Part shown: one piece after another, positions 24,612-33,168 of the stretch
Layout of the letters: each line of letters opens with the position of its first letter
How positions within the stretch are numbered: the first letter of the stretch is position 1
Assembly: GCF_900105945.1 (NCBI RefSeq)
Contig: NZ_FNSO01000002.1
Span: 310,001 to 374,000, forward strand
Length of the DNA stretch: 64,000 nucleotides
DNA from: Amycolatopsis tolypomycina
GTDB taxonomy: Bacteria; Actinomycetota; Actinomycetes; Mycobacteriales; Pseudonocardiaceae
Reading direction: 5' to 3'
The notes under the pieces: model-generated
Told to the model about the DNA's origin: nothing
The model's input: the letters and a program-made list of their open reading frames with translations, nothing else
Databases searched by the model: none
Position numbers and translations under genes: made by a program

Positions 24612-25721
24612 CTACCGGAACCGGGCCACCAGCGGCGTCGGGAGGTCCGGGTTCGGGCCGTCCATCGCGCCGGTGGTCCACAGCCTTCCGCTGCCCGGCA
24701 CCCGGGTGATGCCATACAGCGCGCCACCGGCGGCGTCCGGTGCCGGCGCCGCCCGCCAGCGGCCGTCGGTTCCGCGGCGGAGGGCGTACGCGTGGAGCTG
24801 CCTCGCGTCGTCGTACCGGTAGCCGACCGCCCACACCTCGCGGCCCACCGTCGTCACCGCGTTGAGCTGGCCCTGCTCGTCCGGGGTTCGCTCGAGCACC
24901 GCACCCCGGGTCGTCAGGCGGAATGCCAGCGGCTTGCGCTCGTACACGCCGCCGGTGGTCGCGTTGCCCACCGCCCACACCTGCCCGTCCGACACCGTGA
25001 GGGCCGCCAGCCGCGCCGAGCCCAGCGTGGCCGTGGACGGCAGGGCGATCCGGTGCCACGCCACGCCGTCCCAGTGCAGGACGAGGGGCGCCACTCCGTC
25101 GCCTTCCGCGATGGTGCCGGCCGCCCACACGTCGGCCGGGCCGGTCGCCGCGACCGTGGCCAGGTCCGCGTCGAGCAGCTCGGCCGGGAGGGCGACGCGC
25201 GTCCAGCGGACGCCGTCTCAGTGCCGGGCGATCGGCCGGGTGTGCTCGCCGTCGGCCGCCGTGCCGACCGCCCACGCGTCCGACTCGCCCGTCGCCGCCA
25301 CGCCGTACAGGTGCTGGCTGACGCCGGGCTCGTCGTCGGCGGGCTCGGGCGACCACTTCCGCCCGTCCCAGCGTTCGATCAGCGAGACCGTCCGGCCGGG
25401 CAGCCACCGGTCGCCCACCGCCCAGACCCGGCCGGGGGCCGCGGCGGCGATCGCGTTCAGGCGGCCGGGCCGGCCGTCGGGCGACGGCGGGACCGGCACC
25501 CGCGACCACGCTTTGCCGGTCCAGCGCCAGGTCTGCGGCTGGAACGTGACGACCGGCCGGTCGTCGACGACCTGCCGGTCCAGGGTGAACCCGGCGGCCC
25601 AGACGTCGTGCGCGGACAGCGCCGCCGTCGCCACCAGGTTGCCCGGCTCCGGCGTGACCGGGACGACCTCCCAGCCGGGCGTCACCGCCAAGGTCGCGGC
25701 CACCAGGATTTCCGTGATCAC
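24612..25721 (-). pseudogene. Secreted beta-propeller protein gene interrupted by an in-frame TGA
   Basis: From GTG 25721 (overlapping the upstream stop as GTGA) a signal peptide (ITEILVAATLAV) leads into repeats with VWAVG/VWAAG and W-D-G-x-x-W motifs typical of BNR/propeller-like extracellular proteins. At 25220-25218 the frame reads CAC-TGA-GAC-GGC where sibling repeats have HWDG; one base change (TGG to TGA) explains it. Downstream the same frame continues with intact repeats to a stop at 24612. The product is therefore either a 167-residue fragment or a readthrough protein. It is the last gene of the sigma factor operon. Confidence 0.75.
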
Positions 25722-26803
25722 ATGTCCCCCAGGCGCTCGACGACCTTCTGGTTCTTCGTGGCGGAGTAGACGACGGTGCCGGGTGCCATCCCGTCGAGCG
25801 CGGTGGCCGTCACCATGCGGAACCCGAGCGTGCGGGACGTCTCCGGGTCGATGACGAGCTCCGTGCGCTTTCCCTTGGCGGTGAGGGCGATCGCGACGCC
25901 GGCGCGCCCGGCGAGGTCGACCTGGCCGGGGATCCGCTCCACCCCGGGCACCATCGCGAGCGCCTGGTACAGGGCGGCACGCAGGGCGGGCGGGAGCAGG
26001 GCGTCGGCCGCGGTGGCCAGGCCGGTGCCCGCCTTGAAGACCTGCCGGTCGCCGTCCGGGCCCGGCACGTCCACCGACTCCCGCAGGACCGCCAGCAACC
26101 GGCCGGGGTCCGTGGGCAGCGACGCCAGGTACGCGGGCGTGGGGTTGCCGAGTCCGGGCGCGGCCGGCGTCTCCGCCGTCTTGGGGTGGGCGGCCGGGTC
26201 GTAGGTGGCCGTCGTGACCTTGGTGTAGTCGGTGCCGTACCGGGCCAGCTTCGCCCCGTCCGCCGGGGTGAGCGGGTGCGCCCCGAGGCCGCGGGTCGTG
26301 CGCACCAGCTTCGGCGCCGTGCCCTCGGCCACGACGCTCCACCGTTCGGTGACGTCTTCGGTGACGTAGTAGGCCGGGCCGTCCGGGCCGGTGGCCGACT
26401 GCACGGACGTGGCGCGGTCCGCGGTGTAGAGGTAGCCGCCGTGGCCGAGGTCGAGGGGCTGGGCGGTCGCGACCCGCTTGACGACCAGTTCCACGGTCGC
26501 GGGCACGCTGCCGGCCGCGGTGATGGCCTCGGCCCCGGTGTCGCGGGCCGGTGCCGGGGCCGCCGCGGGGGTCACGGGCGCGCGCTCCGGCCACAGGCTG
26601 ATCGTGGTGGCGGCCGCGACGGCCACGGCCACCGAAGCCGCGACGGCCAGGACGGCCACTGTGCGCCGCCGGGCAGGCCGGCGCGCGGTGGCCGTCCTGG
26701 CCAGGACCGTGGCGCGGATCCGGGCCAGATCGGCGGGTTGCGGCCGGGGCCCGGCCTGGTGGTGGTACCGCAGCGCCGTGTCGACGACGTCGTGCTCGGT
26801 CAT
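25718..26803 (-). CDS. CU044_5270 family protein (sigma-factor-linked membrane protein)
   Basis: 361 residues from ATG 26803. An N-terminal cytoplasmic stretch (RIRATVLARTATARRPARR) precedes one membrane helix at about 46-68 (TVAVLAVAASVAVAVAAATT) and an extracytoplasmic domain ending in LGFRMVTATAL, as in CU044_5270 family proteins. These are regularly encoded directly after a sigma-70 factor and may act as anti-sigma or sensor proteins, although this is not established. ATGA overlap with the sigma factor and GTGA overlap with the propeller gene show tight coupling. Confidence 0.82.
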   Translation of the reverse strand: MTEHDVVDTALRYHHQAGPRPQPADLARIRATVLARTATARRPARRRTVAVLAVAASVAVAVAAATTISLWPERAPVTPAAAPAPARDTGAEAITAAGSVPATVELVVKRVATAQPLDLGHGGYLYTADRATSVQSATGPDGPAYYVTEDVTERWSVVAEGTAPKLVRTTRGLGAHPLTPADGAKLARYGTDYTKVTTATYDPAAHPKTAETPAAPGLGNPTPAYLASLPTDPGRLLAVLRESVDVPGPDGDRQVFKAGTGLATAADALLPPALRAALYQALAMVPGVERIPGQVDLAGRAGVAIALTAKGKRTELVIDPETSRTLGFRMVTATALDGMAPGTVVYSATKNQKVVERLGDM

Positions 26804-27402
26804 GCCGGTCCTTCCAAGGTCGTGATGCCCCGTTCGCGGAGGGCGGCGCGCAGCCGTGTTCTCGCCCGGTTGAGCCGGGACATGACCGTGCCGATGGGGA
26901 TGTCCAGCGCGGTCGCGATGTCGGCGTAGGTCAGGCCGGCGGCGAACAGGTAGAGCACGTCGCGCTGGCGGCGGGAGATCCTGTCGAGTTCGCCGGCCAG
27001 CGCCCGGACGGCGGTGTCCGCGTCCGCGCGGGCGACGGCGCGCTCGGCCGTGCCGTCCGCCGCCGGCTCGCCGTGGAGCCGGATCAGCTTGCGGTGGCGG
27101 GCTTCCGTGGCGCGGTAGCGCCGCAGCACGTTGGTGGCGATGCCGTACAGCCACGGCAGGGCACTGGAGTGCGCGGGGTCGAACCGGCCGCGGCGCTCGT
27201 AGGCGATGGTGAAGGTGTCGGACACCGCGTCGTCGACGGCTTCCGTGCCGACGCGCCGGGCGCAGTACCGGTAGATCGCCGGGGCGTGCCGGTCGAAGAC
27301 GGTGCCGAAGTCCGTTCGCGTCCCGGCGAGCAGGGCCGCGTCGGTCGGGGGATCCGACCCGGGCGCCCGGGCCGTGGCGGGGGTTTCGGGAACTGTTTGC
27401 AC
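26800..27402 (-). CDS. ECF-type sigma-70 family RNA polymerase sigma factor
   Basis: 200 residues from GTG 27402; the frame further upstream overlaps hemD and looks non-coding. Region 2 reads DFGTVFDRHAPAIYRYCARR ... ALPWLYGIATNVLRRYRA, and region 4 is LDRISRRQRDVLYLFAAGLTYADIATALDIPIGTV. There is no obvious sigma-1.1 or region 3, so it is ECF-like. It starts 26 bp after hemD on the same strand and overlaps the CU044_5270 gene, its likely partner. No autoregulated promoter motif could be identified. Confidence 0.88.
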   Translation of the reverse strand: MQTVPETPATARAPGSDPPTDAALLAGTRTDFGTVFDRHAPAIYRYCARRVGTEAVDDAVSDTFTIAYERRGRFDPAHSSALPWLYGIATNVLRRYRATEARHRKLIRLHGEPAADGTAERAVARADADTAVRALAGELDRISRRQRDVLYLFAAGLTYADIATALDIPIGTVMSRLNRARTRLRAALRERGITTLEGPA

Positions 27403-27428
27403 ACCCCTCTTCCGCGCCCGGCGCGGAT

Positions 27429-28250
27429 CTATTCCGCCGTCTCCTTGCCGAGCCGCGTGACCAGGAGCTTCACCAGTGCGCCCAGCCGCTGGCGGTCCGG
27501 TTGCAGCGTCGCGACACCCGCCTCCTCCAGCGGGGCCGCGGTCACCGGGCCGACACAGGCGCACACCAGCGGGCCTTCGCGCAGGGCGGTGAGCAGCTGC
27601 GGGTAGCGCCCCGAGGTGCGGGCCAGCGTCAGGAAGTTCGCCGCGGCCGGGGCGCTGGTGAACGCCAGTGCGTCCAGCTCGCCCGCCAGGACCGCGTCGA
27701 TCAGGTCGTACACCGGCGTGACGTCCGGCGGCGACGTCCAGCGGTACGGCTGCACCTCGGTCAGCCAGGCGCCCGCCTCCACCAGGGAGGCGGTGAACTC
27801 GGGCAGCGGTGTTCCGTGCAGCTGGACCGCCGTCCGCTGCCCGAGGACGCCCGCCGCCGCGACGGCTTCGAACAGCTCGGCGTTCGACTCCGACTCGGCC
27901 GAGAAGAACTCCCGGAGCCCGGCGCCGCGGACCGCGCCGACCGCCTTCGGCCCGCGGGCGTAGATCCGCGACTCCCGCAGGTGGTCCACCAGCTGCTTCC
28001 GCAGGCCCCAGCCTTCGGCCGCCGCCAGCCAGCCGCGGAAGCCCGCGCCGGTCGTGACGACCGTGATGTCGACCGGCGACATGACGAGCTTCAGGGTGGC
28101 GTCCTTCAGCTCGGGGTCGGTGTCCAGCGGCACGATGGTGATCGTCGGCGCGTGCCGGACGGCGGCGCCGTAGCGTTCCAGGGCCGCGATGAATTCGCCG
28201 GCCCGCCGCTCGGCCGTGACCCCGATCGCGATGCCGCTCAGCTCACCCAT
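27429..28250 (-). CDS. hemD: Uroporphyrinogen-III synthase (HemD), stand-alone
   Basis: 273 residues. Two alternating Rossmann-like halves are visible: IAIGVTAERRAGEFIAALER at the start, DITVVTTGAGFRGWLAAAEG near 65, then VQLHGTPLPEF, FTSAPAAANFL and CVGPVTAAPLEEAGV. It cyclises hydroxymethylbilane to uroporphyrinogen III for heme, siroheme and cobalamin. The paralogue at 31724 has the same core plus a winged helix. Here the gene overlaps the WYL regulator by 8 bases and is followed by a sigma factor, so its regulation probably differs from that of the nitrite-linked copy. Confidence 0.88.
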   Translation of the reverse strand: MGELSGIAIGVTAERRAGEFIAALERYGAAVRHAPTITIVPLDTDPELKDATLKLVMSPVDITVVTTGAGFRGWLAAAEGWGLRKQLVDHLRESRIYARGPKAVGAVRGAGLREFFSAESESNAELFEAVAAAGVLGQRTAVQLHGTPLPEFTASLVEAGAWLTEVQPYRWTSPPDVTPVYDLIDAVLAGELDALAFTSAPAAANFLTLARTSGRYPQLLTALREGPLVCACVGPVTAAPLEEAGVATLQPDRQRLGALVKLLVTRLGKETAE

Positions 28251-29211
28251 AGAACGCGCCCATCTCCTCGATCGCTTCGGCCAGCTCCGCCCGCAGGTCC
28301 GCGAGTTCGAGGACCTCCAGGTGCGGCCCGAAGCGCAGCAGCTCGCCGATGGCCGGTTCCCCCGGCTCCACCGGCAGCTCCACGGTGAGCCAGCCGTCCG
28401 CGTCGGGCTCGTTCGGGCAGTCGCGCAGGGCGCGGGCGCCGACGGAACCTCCGTAGAACGGTACGAGAGCCTGCGCGCGCGGCGAAAGGCGCACCACCGC
28501 GACGCGCGGGTACATCCGGCGTTCGAACTGCTCGGACCACTCCTGCCAGTACCGCGCGAGGTCGAACCCGGCCGGCCGCTCGAACACCTCGCCGAGGTCG
28601 GTCAGCTCCAGCACGCGCGAGACCCGGTAGGTCCGGTCGGTGCCGTCGCAGCGGCCCGCGAGGTACCAGTTGCCCGCCTTGAGGATCAGGCCGAGCGGCT
28701 CCAGCTCCCGTTCGACGACCCGCTGTCCCCAGCGTTCGTAGCGGATCCGGATCCGGCGCGACGACCACACGGCGTCGGCGATCGCCGACAGCGCCGGCAG
28801 GCTTTCGATGCCCCGGTGCCAGCCGGGGACGTCCAGGTAGAACCGCTCGGCGACGCGCCCGGCGCGATCGCGCAGCTCGGCGGGCAGCGCGGCGTACAGC
28901 TTGAGCTGCGCCGCCGCCAGGACGGTGCCGAGGCCCAGCTCGGCGGCGGCCACCGGCAGCCCGGCCAGCGACAGCGACTGGGCCTCTTCCTCGGTCATCC
29001 CGGTGAGCCGGGTGCGGTAGCCGTCGACCAGCCGGTAGCCGCCGGTCCGGCCGCGGTCGGCGTACACCGGGACGCCGGACGCCGAGAGCGCGTCGATGTC
29101 CCTATAGACCGTGCGCACCGAGACCTCGAGCTCTTCGGCCAGCTCCTCGGCCGTCATCCGGCCGCGGTTCTGCAGCAGCAGGAGGACGGACAGGAGACGG
29201 CTCGCGCGCAT
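28243..29211 (-). CDS. YafY-type HTH/WYL transcriptional regulator
   Basis: 322 residues from ATG 29211. N-terminal HTH_11 domain (RLLSVLLLLQNRGRMTAEEL ... VSVRTVYRDIDALSASGVPV), then GRTGGYRLVDGY, then a WYL domain (RIRIRYERWGQRVVERELEP ... LGLILKAGNWYLAGRCDG) and the WCX C-terminal extension. WYL proteins sense small ligands or nucleic acids. It is divergent from the DUF3224 gene, with a palindrome at 29231-29255 between them that is the likely operator. It is the first gene of a five-gene run through hemD to the propeller gene. Confidence 0.9.
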   Translation of the reverse strand: MRASRLLSVLLLLQNRGRMTAEELAEELEVSVRTVYRDIDALSASGVPVYADRGRTGGYRLVDGYRTRLTGMTEEEAQSLSLAGLPVAAAELGLGTVLAAAQLKLYAALPAELRDRAGRVAERFYLDVPGWHRGIESLPALSAIADAVWSSRRIRIRYERWGQRVVERELEPLGLILKAGNWYLAGRCDGTDRTYRVSRVLELTDLGEVFERPAGFDLARYWQEWSEQFERRMYPRVAVVRLSPRAQALVPFYGGSVGARALRDCPNEPDADGWLTVELPVEPGEPAIGELLRFGPHLEVLELADLRAELAEAIEEMGAFYG

Positions 29212-29230
29212 GGCTCGAATTCTGGCAGAA

Positions 29231-29255
29231 ATACCTGACACAAGCTGACAGGTAT
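29231..29255. promoter_or_regulatory. Palindromic operator candidate for the YafY/WYL regulator
   Basis: ATACCTG (29231-29237) and CAGGTAT (29249-29255) are inverted arms around an 11-base centre. The site also holds two direct CTGACA hexamers. It lies in the 63-bp gap between the regulator and the DUF3224 gene, well placed to control both. Confidence 0.6.
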
Positions 29256-29274
29256 GCCCGGCAGGGTGGTCCCC

Positions 29275-29673
29275 ATGAACGCATTCACCACGAAGAACTG
29301 GGAAGAGAAGATCGTCAGCGGCACCGAGGGCAGCGGCCCGCGGGTGGCGTACGCGCACGCCCTCTTCGCCTACAGCGGGGTCCTCGAGGGCGAGTCCACC
29401 TGCGACCTTCTGCTGTACTACGCGGGCGAAGGGTACGAAAGCGGCGAGACGACGTCGCCGAGCTTCGAGCGTTTCGAGGGTAAGGTCGAGGGTCGCGAAG
29501 GGACGTTCGTCATCCGCCACGAGTACACCTTCGACGCCAAGGGCATCGCCTCGACGTTCACCGTCGTCCCCGGCTCGGGCACCGGCGAGCTGGCCGGGCT
29601 CACCGGCAGCGGCACCGCCGGGGGCACGATCGGCGAGGACAAGGTGGGCTACACCTTCGAGTACGCGTTCTAG
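29275..29673 (+). CDS. DUF3224 domain-containing protein
   Basis: 132 residues from ATG 29275 (MNAFTTKNWEEKI). The sequence shows the beta-barrel pattern of DUF3224 (allene-oxide-cyclase-like): YSGVLEGESTCDLLLYYAG, FERFEGKVEGREGTFVIRHE, GSGTGELAGLTGSG and a final YTFEYAF. Function unknown. In many actinomycetes DUF3224 genes lie divergent from a YafY regulator, exactly as here, implying direct control. Nine bases separate it from the next gene, so the two probably form an operon. Confidence 0.87.
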   Translation: MNAFTTKNWEEKIVSGTEGSGPRVAYAHALFAYSGVLEGESTCDLLLYYAGEGYESGETTSPSFERFEGKVEGREGTFVIRHEYTFDAKGIASTFTVVPGSGTGELAGLTGSGTAGGTIGEDKVGYTFEYAF

Positions 29674-29682
29674 GAGCCGCAC

Positions 29683-30777
29683 GTGGACCGCCGTCAGGTA
29701 CTCGCCTACCGCATCGCCGAGCACGGCCTGCACCGTTCGGCGCGGGACGTCGCCGACCTCGCCGTCGTCCGGGCCGGGCTGCAGGACAGCATGCGCGACA
29801 CGGCGTTGCTCGCGCTCGCGGCCCGGCTCGACGGCCCGGTGTCCCCGGACGGGCTCGTCCTGGCCTGGACGCTGCGGGGCGCGCCGCACTACCACCTGCC
29901 GGCGGACCTGCCTTCGGTGATCCGGGCACTGGTCCCGCTGGACGACGCGGACGCGCTGGCCCGGATGTTGTGGCAGCGCAAGGAACTGGCGGCCACGGGA
30001 CTGGCGGCGTCCGAAGTGGTGTTCACGGCGGCGGCCGCGTTGCGCGAAGTGGTGAAGGCACCGATGACGAAGGGTGCGGTGTCGACGGCGGTCACCCGGC
30101 GCCTGCCGCCGTCGTTCGCCCGCTGGTGCCGCGGCTGCAACGCCACGCACATCCACGAGCAGCTGATGCGCATCGCGTCCCCGCTCGGCGGCCTCCGCCT
30201 GGTGGCGGGGGCATCCCCGGCGACGCTGGCGCCACTGGAGGGCCGCGGCCGGCTGCGGAAGACACCGGACCCGGCCGCGGCGACGGCGGTGGTTGCGCGG
30301 TACCTGCGGCTCAACGGCCCGGCCTCCCCGGGCGAGGCGGCGGAGTTCGCGGGCACGGCACGGGCGGTGGTCGACCGGACGTGGCCGTCCGACCTGGTTC
30401 CCGTGCAGGTGGAAGGCAAGACGCGGTACTTGCCGGAGGACCGGCTGCCGGCTTTGGAGAACCCACCGGAGCCGGAACTGGTGCGGCTGCTGCCACCGCT
30501 GGACCCGTTCATCCAGGCCCGCGACAAGGCCCTGCTGGTCCCGGACCCGTTGCGACGCAAGGAAGTCTGGAAGATGCTGGGCAATCCCGGGGTGCTGATC
30601 GCCGACGGCGACATCGCGGGCACGTGGCGGACGAAGGGCAGCGGGACGAAGCTGACGGTGACGTTGACGGCGTTCGACCCGCTGCGCCCGGCGGTTCGCG
30701 AGGAGGCAGAAGCCGAGGCGGCCCGGGTGGCGGCGGTGCGCGGGTTCGAGAAGCACGCGGTCACCTGGGCCGGCTGA
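29683..30777 (+). CDS. Winged-helix DNA-binding protein (HTH_42 / AlkZ-like family)
   Basis: 364 residues from GTG 29683, preceded by GGAG. The HTH_42 family plan is clear: RRQVLAYRIAEHGLHR at the N-terminus, LVLAWTLRGAPHYHLPADL (the family LR.T.H signature region) and C-terminal RYLPEDRLPAL ... LLPPLDPFIQARDK. Relatives such as AlkZ/YcaQ unhook interstrand crosslinks as DNA glycosylases and often protect producers of DNA-damaging compounds. Whether this member is enzymatic cannot be told: I did not find an unambiguous QxQ/QxD motif. Downstream of DUF3224. Confidence 0.78.
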   Translation: MDRRQVLAYRIAEHGLHRSARDVADLAVVRAGLQDSMRDTALLALAARLDGPVSPDGLVLAWTLRGAPHYHLPADLPSVIRALVPLDDADALARMLWQRKELAATGLAASEVVFTAAAALREVVKAPMTKGAVSTAVTRRLPPSFARWCRGCNATHIHEQLMRIASPLGGLRLVAGASPATLAPLEGRGRLRKTPDPAAATAVVARYLRLNGPASPGEAAEFAGTARAVVDRTWPSDLVPVQVEGKTRYLPEDRLPALENPPEPELVRLLPPLDPFIQARDKALLVPDPLRRKEVWKMLGNPGVLIADGDIAGTWRTKGSGTKLTVTLTAFDPLRPAVREEAEAEAARVAAVRGFEKHAVTWAG

Positions 30778-30857
30778 CCCCACCCGCGGGGGCGCCCCCC
30801 GTTTTCCACTCTACCGGCAGGCACCGACAGTTTCGGTCGCCGACGGGTCCGGCCCAA

Positions 30858-30942
30858 GCGCCCCAATGTGGCGTTGGTTGCGTCCAACGCACCGAACGCC
30901 ACATTGGGTGCGCTGGACGCACCGAACGCCACATTGGGGCGC
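30858..30942. repeat. B element, 85 bp, 18-bp perfect inverted ends
   Basis: Ends at 30858-30875 and 30925-30942 are exact reverse complements. The interior repeats the ACGCACCGAACGCCACATTG core with a 30-base period. Located between the convergent winged-helix and DUF4097 genes. Same length as the copy at 60943. Confidence 0.9.
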
Positions 30943-30955
30943 TCCGGGACCGGCC

Positions 30956-31618
30956 TCACAGGCTGTGGGCGTCGATGTCGCCGTAGGACGTGGTTGCCCG
31001 GATCGCCAGGGCCGGCGATCCTTCGTTCTTCAGCGCGTTCCGGATCCGGCCGTACGTCGTCCCCGCGTCGAGCGACGCCGAGACACCCTCGGCCGCGCCG
31101 ACCGAGATGTCGCCCGCCTGGGTGCTGAGCACCAGGTCGCCGCTCGATGCCGAGGCGATGCGGATGTCGCCCTTGCCCGTGGTGATCTCCGCCGGGCCCG
31201 TCAGGCGGCCCACCGAGACGTCACCCGCGTGGGCCTTCAGGCGCAGGCTCGCGGCCTCGTCGAAGACGACCTCGCCGTGGGCGCCCTCGACCTGCACGTC
31301 GCCGAGGCGGCCGACGCCCCGCAGCGCGACGCTGGCCGACTTGGCCTCGACCGACGAACCGGCGGGCAGCGAAACCGTCACGTCGACCGCTCCGGACGGG
31401 CCGAAGTACTGGTTCTTCGCCGCGAGCGAGATCCGCAGGACGCCGTCCTCGAAGGAAACCGACGCCTCGGCAGCGGCCTTCACGTCGCGGCTCTTCGCCG
31501 GGTCGGCGGGCAGGACCTGGACGGCCGTGTCGGAACCAGGAGCGGCGACGAACCGGACGCGGCCGGCCGGGATGTCGAGGATGGTGGTGATCGGGGCGGT
31601 GGTGGTGAAGTTCTGCAT
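30956..31618 (-). CDS. DUF4097 domain-containing (adhesin-like beta-helix) protein
   Basis: 220 residues from ATG 31618, with AAGGAG upstream. No signal peptide is visible. The sequence is a regular beta-solenoid of short repeats (VEAKSASVALRGVG, LRLKAHAGDVSVG, ITTGKGDIRIAS, LSTQAGDISVG) and ends TSYGDIDAHSL, typical of actinobacterial DUF4097 proteins. Role unknown. Upstream lie four GTGTCAG heptamers and a small hairpin in the leader. Confidence 0.85.
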   Translation of the reverse strand: MQNFTTTAPITTILDIPAGRVRFVAAPGSDTAVQVLPADPAKSRDVKAAAEASVSFEDGVLRISLAAKNQYFGPSGAVDVTVSLPAGSSVEAKSASVALRGVGRLGDVQVEGAHGEVVFDEAASLRLKAHAGDVSVGRLTGPAEITTGKGDIRIASASSGDLVLSTQAGDISVGAAEGVSASLDAGTTYGRIRNALKNEGSPALAIRATTSYGDIDAHSL

Positions 31619-31668
31619 CGGATTCTCCTTGACGAAGTGGTGGTGTGAGACCACCTTCGCCGGGCCCG

Positions 31669-31718
31669 CTGACACCGGAAGGCCACCGCACTGACACGGC
31701 GACTGACACTGCTGACAC
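31669..31718 (-). promoter_or_regulatory. Four GTGTCAG heptamers upstream of the DUF4097 gene
   Basis: On the minus strand GTGTCAG occurs at 31712-31718, 31703-31709, 31691-31697 and 31669-31675. One copy also lies in the WYL operator region (29235-29241). They occupy the promoter region of the DUF4097 gene and look like a multi-site binding array for an unidentified regulator. Confidence 0.5.
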
Positions 31719-31723
31719 GCCCG

Positions 31724-32827
31724 TCAGGCGTCCACCGCCAGCCGGTACCCGCGCTTCACCACCGTCTGGACCACCTTTCCGCCACCCAGTGACGTCCGGA
31801 GCCGTCCGATCGCCGTCTCCACCGCGTGCTCCTCGCCGCCCCCGGGCAACGCCGAGATCAGCTCGCGCCGGGACACCACCCGGCCCGGTGACGCCGCCAG
31901 GGCCCGCAGGATCGCCATCGGTGCCGGGGCCACCTCGCGCCACTCGCCGTCCACGATGGCCGCCTGGCCGCGCAGCTCGATCGCGTGCCCGCCCGCGCGC
32001 AGGCGCGGGGACCGGTCCACCAAGGTCTCCGCCACCGTGCGGGCCAGCGCGCCGATCCGCGCCCGGTGGGGCTGGACCGTCGGCACCCCCAAAGCCGCCA
32101 ACGGTCCAGCCGTTATGGGTCCGACGCAGGCCGCCACCACCGGGCCGGACAGCGCCGTGACGAGCCCCGGCAACCGGCCCGTGCGCCGGGCCAGTGCGAT
32201 GAGCGACGCCGCCGCCGGCGCGCTGGTGAACGGCAGCGCGTGGATCGAGCCGTCCAGCACCCCGTCGAGGAGCCGGTCCACCGGGCCCGGGTCGACCGGG
32301 CCGACCCAGCGGTACACCGGGATTTCGATGACCTCCGCGCCTGCCGCGCGCAGCGTGTCCACGAAGTACGGCAACGGCTCCCCGTGCAGCTGCACCGCGA
32401 TCCGCTGCCCGTCGACGCCCGAAGAGAGCAGGTGCTGCAGCAGCTCGGCGTTGCTCTCCGACGCCGGTGAGTACGACTCCGACAGCCCGGCCGCCCGCAG
32501 CGCACCGGTCACCTTCGGCCCCCGCGCCAGCAGCGAAGCCGCCGAAAGCCGGGAAAGCAGCGAATCCCCCAGCCCCCAGCCCTCGGCCGCCTCCAGCCAG
32601 CCGCGGAAGCCGATGCCGGTCGTCGCGACGACCGCGTCCACCGGCGCGGACAGCAGCGCCGTGGTCGCCGCGTGGAGCTCGGTGTCGTCCGTCAGCGGCA
32701 CGATCCGGATCGCCGGGCCGTACCGGACGCTCGCCCCCTTGCGCACCAGGAGCGCGCCGAGCTCGTCAGCCCGGCGCGCCGCGGTGATGCCGATCACGAA
32801 ACCGGCGAGTGGGAGGACATCGCTCAC
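31724..32827 (-). CDS. Uroporphyrinogen-III synthase fused to an OmpR-type winged helix
   Basis: 367 residues from GTG 32827, overlapping the nirD stop as GTGA. Residues 1-255 are a HemD domain closely similar to the stand-alone copy (VVATTGIGFRGWLEAAEGWG, VQLHGEPLPYF, FTSAPAAASLI, CVGPITAGPL). Residues 270-367 form a Trans_reg_C winged helix (PMAILRALAASPGRVVSRRE ... VETAIGRLRTSLG, VVKRGYRLAV). It could make uroporphyrinogen III, the siroheme precursor, for NirB, and also act as a regulator. HemD-wHTH fusions are known in actinobacteria and related to GlnR-controlled nitrite genes. Confidence 0.88.
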   Translation of the reverse strand: MSDVLPLAGFVIGITAARRADELGALLVRKGASVRYGPAIRIVPLTDDTELHAATTALLSAPVDAVVATTGIGFRGWLEAAEGWGLGDSLLSRLSAASLLARGPKVTGALRAAGLSESYSPASESNAELLQHLLSSGVDGQRIAVQLHGEPLPYFVDTLRAAGAEVIEIPVYRWVGPVDPGPVDRLLDGVLDGSIHALPFTSAPAAASLIALARRTGRLPGLVTALSGPVVAACVGPITAGPLAALGVPTVQPHRARIGALARTVAETLVDRSPRLRAGGHAIELRGQAAIVDGEWREVAPAPMAILRALAASPGRVVSRRELISALPGGGEEHAVETAIGRLRTSLGGGKVVQTVVKRGYRLAVDA

Positions 32828-33168
32828 GCGCTCTCCACTTCGACGACGCCTTCCCGCACGCGCACCTCGTACACCGGGACCGAGACGCCGTCGGCGTCCA
32901 GGCACTTCCCGCTGTCGAGGGCGAACCGCTCCTTGTAGACCGGCGAAGCGACCACCGGGATGCCGTCCGCGTCACCGACGATGCCGCGCGAGAGCACCGC
33001 CGCGCCGCTGCACGGGTCCCAGTTGGACAGGGCGTAGAACCGGTCGCCGGGCAGCCGGAAGATCGCCACCTGCACGCCGCCGTCGAGCAGCGCCGCCACC
33101 CCGGCGTACTCGGGCACCGCGCCGACGGGGCAGACCGCCGTCCAGGTTCGCTCGATCGACGTCGTCAT
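32824..33168 (-). CDS. nirD: Nitrite reductase (NADH) small subunit NirD
   Basis: 114 residues, a Rieske-like NirD domain: CPVGAVPEYAGVAALLDGGVQ, then FRLPGDRFYALSNWDPCSGA, and VYKERFALDSGKCLDADG. Rieske metal ligands are not fully conserved, as usual for NirD. It partners NirB in reducing nitrite to ammonium. The ATG overlaps the nirB stop (ATGA) and its own stop overlaps the hemD-wHTH start. Confidence 0.94.
   Translation of the reverse strand: MTTSIERTWTAVCPVGAVPEYAGVAALLDGGVQVAIFRLPGDRFYALSNWDPCSGAAVLSRGIVGDADGIPVVASPVYKERFALDSGKCLDADGVSVPVYEVRVREGVVEVESA

Noticed and set aside
25218..25220. Selenocysteine codon in the propeller gene
   Set aside because: The TGA replaces a repeat-pattern Trp, not a redox Cys, and no selenocysteine machinery or insertion element is visible.
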